36,156 nucleotides of DNA from Bacteroidota bacterium (GTDB lineage: Bacteria; Bacteroidota; Bacteroidia; JABDFU01). The stretch lies in assembly GCA_013286655.1 (NCBI GenBank), contig JABDFG010000020.1:1-36156 (forward strand). Reading direction: 5' to 3'. How positions within the stretch are numbered: the stretch's first letter is position 1; the number at the start of each line of letters is the position of its first letter. Both the position numbers and the translations under genes were made by a program. Shown here in pieces: positions 35,650-36,156 of the stretch. Below the pieces are notes generated by a model. It saw nothing but the letters and a program-made list of their open reading frames with translations. It was not told the DNA's origin and searched no databases.

Positions 35650-35686
35650 AAAAAAGCCCTTAATTTCAAAAATTAAGGGCTTTTTT
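35650..35686. terminator. 17-bp hairpin, bidirectional terminator
   Basis: AAAAAAGCCCTTAATTT (35650-35666), loop CAA, AAATTAAGGGCTTTTTT (35670-35686): a perfect 17-bp stem with a T-run on both strands. It separates the plus-strand integrase remnant from the convergent minus-strand tRNA-Val and should end both. Confidence 0.85.
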
Positions 35687-35690
35687 GTTG

Positions 35691-35765
35691 TGGGAGCACA
35701 TGGATTCGAACCAAGGACCCTCTGCTTGTAAGGCAGATGCTCTAAACCAGCTGAGCTATGCTCCC
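35691..35765 (-). tRNA. tRNA-Val (anticodon TAC)
   Basis: The minus strand reads as a 75-nt cloverleaf: acceptor GGGAGCA/TGCTCCC with discriminator A, D-arm GCTC...GAGC, anticodon stem TCTGC/GCAGA with loop CTTACAA (anticodon TAC, valine GTA codons), 5-nt variable loop, and T-loop TTCGAAT. The T-stem CTTGG/CCATG has one T-T mismatch. CCA is not encoded. The 3' 22 bases belong to the duplicated attachment sequence. Confidence 0.93.
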
Positions 35766-35871
35766 AAAATAATGATTGGGGCTGCAAATATATATACTTT
35801 GCTGATAGCAGCAAAATAAATGCTGTTTTTTAGAGATTATTTGGGGTTGAACTCATATCCCTAATAGTATA

Positions 35872-35902
35872 AAAAAAGCAGAGTTATTAGCTCTGCTTTT
35901 TT
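35872..35902 (-). terminator. terminator of the downstream precursor-peptide gene
   Basis: AAAAAAGCAGAG (35872-35883), loop of 7 nt, CTCTGCTTTTTT (35891-35902): a 12-bp stem followed on the minus strand by a T-run. It lies 26 bp after the stop of the gene at 35928-36134. Confidence 0.75.
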
Positions 35903-35927
35903 CTGGTAATTTAGAGAAATTTATGTA

Positions 35928-36134
35928 TTAATTGGTATTAATACAGGTATACCCGTCTCCAGTATAGCATGCATTGGGAACTCCGCAAGTGTTATCACAA
36001 GAATAAGCCCCATCCAAACTGGTAAGACATTTGTGTGACAGACCACCTTTGACAGATTTTTGTTGTGCGTTGTTTAATGTTGTTACAGTCTCTTTTTTAA
36101 GAGTTAGTTTTTTTTCAAATTTCAGCTTTTTCAT
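35928..36134 (-). CDS. class I lanthipeptide-like precursor peptide
   Basis: A 68-residue precursor: leader MKKLKFEKKLTLKKETVTTL ... KGG (double Gly at 30-31) and a 37-residue core with five cysteines (HKC, YSC, NTC, NAC, YTC) plus many Ser/Thr. This is what Bacteroidota class I lanthipeptide-type precursors look like: Ser/Thr dehydrated, then Cys added to form rings, with leader cleavage after GG. The leader closely matches that of 26979-27260. The biosynthetic genes, if linked, must lie beyond the right edge; none is in this window. The gene has its own terminator at 35872-35902. Confidence 0.8.
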   Translation of the reverse strand: MKKLKFEKKLTLKKETVTTLNNAQQKSVKGGLSHKCLTSLDGAYSCDNTCGVPNACYTGDGYTCINTN

Positions 36135-36156
36135 TTTGATTTTTTTAAAGTTTATT

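Larger units (their letters stand above)
31819..35712. mobile_element. 3.9-kb integrative element in the 3' end of tRNA-Val
   Basis: The 23-bp sequence GTGGGAGCACATGGATTCGA plus ACC at 31819-31841 is repeated exactly at 35690-35712, where it is the 3' end of an intact tRNA-Val gene. This is the classic footprint of tyrosine-recombinase integration into a tRNA: the element restores the 3' end at one junction and leaves a fragment at the other. Between the copies lie an AbiE-like pair, a frameshifted hypothetical, a broken integrase next to one end, and tandem 10-bp cores at both ends. Each end also has its own terminator hairpin beside the tRNA 3' sequence. Probably immobile now without a helper integrase. 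Confidence 0.85.

Overview
The window looks like chromosomal DNA of a member of the Bacteroidota. The evidence is the ExbB/ExbD/TonB set, short lanthipeptide-type leaders with the MKK-K-F-KL-L-KET signature, an anti-sigma-type protein fused to an outer-membrane barrel beside an ECF sigma gene, soluble Rcp1-like receivers paired with phytochrome-type kinases (HDLQEPL), and TAnnTTTG boxes upstream of some genes. The species cannot be told from the sequence alone.

Layout. 1-3538 (+): the 3' end of tilS, two small hypothetical genes and a full-length dsbD. 3535-21564: an 18-kb block made almost only of two-component signalling genes. The minus-strand part (3535-19072) holds a 2106-residue soluble kinase with about 24 HAMP units, two further receiver-bearing kinases, two plain kinases, two single receivers, a LytTR response regulator and a stand-alone Hpt protein. 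The plus-strand part (19260-21564) is a run of five stand-alone receivers, two with a C-terminal membrane anchor. A 56-residue membrane peptide gene lies in the only long gap. 21550-21718: nested palindromic repeats with two 25-bp direct copies exactly 100 bp apart. 21713-24475: a secreted hypothetical, gmhA and yifB. 24478-27260 (minus): a GG-leader RiPP-like precursor, a lipoprotein, an ECF sigma factor and an overlapping gene joining an anti-sigma-like N-terminus, a transmembrane helix and a beta-barrel. 27522-30813 (+): exbB-exbD-tonB-like and folC. 30852-31712 (minus): a beta-barrel protein.

31819-35712 appears to be a small integrative element in the 3' end of tRNA-Val(TAC). It is bounded by 23-bp direct copies of the tRNA 3' end, and both ends carry tandem copies of a 10-bp core at 13-bp spacing. 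Inside are an AbiEi/AbiEii-type (type IV) toxin-antitoxin pair with palindromes in its upstream region, a frameshifted hypothetical gene and a 5'-truncated, frameshifted tyrosine recombinase. The window ends with a second lanthipeptide-like precursor.

How the genes may work together (inference): the kinases, Hpt protein and receivers probably form one branched phosphorelay in which soluble and membrane-bound receivers share or compete for phosphoryl groups. The sigma and barrel-anti-sigma pair may pass an outer-membrane signal to transcription in one step. The tRNA-borne element probably persists through its addiction or abortive-infection pair, since its integrase seems dead.
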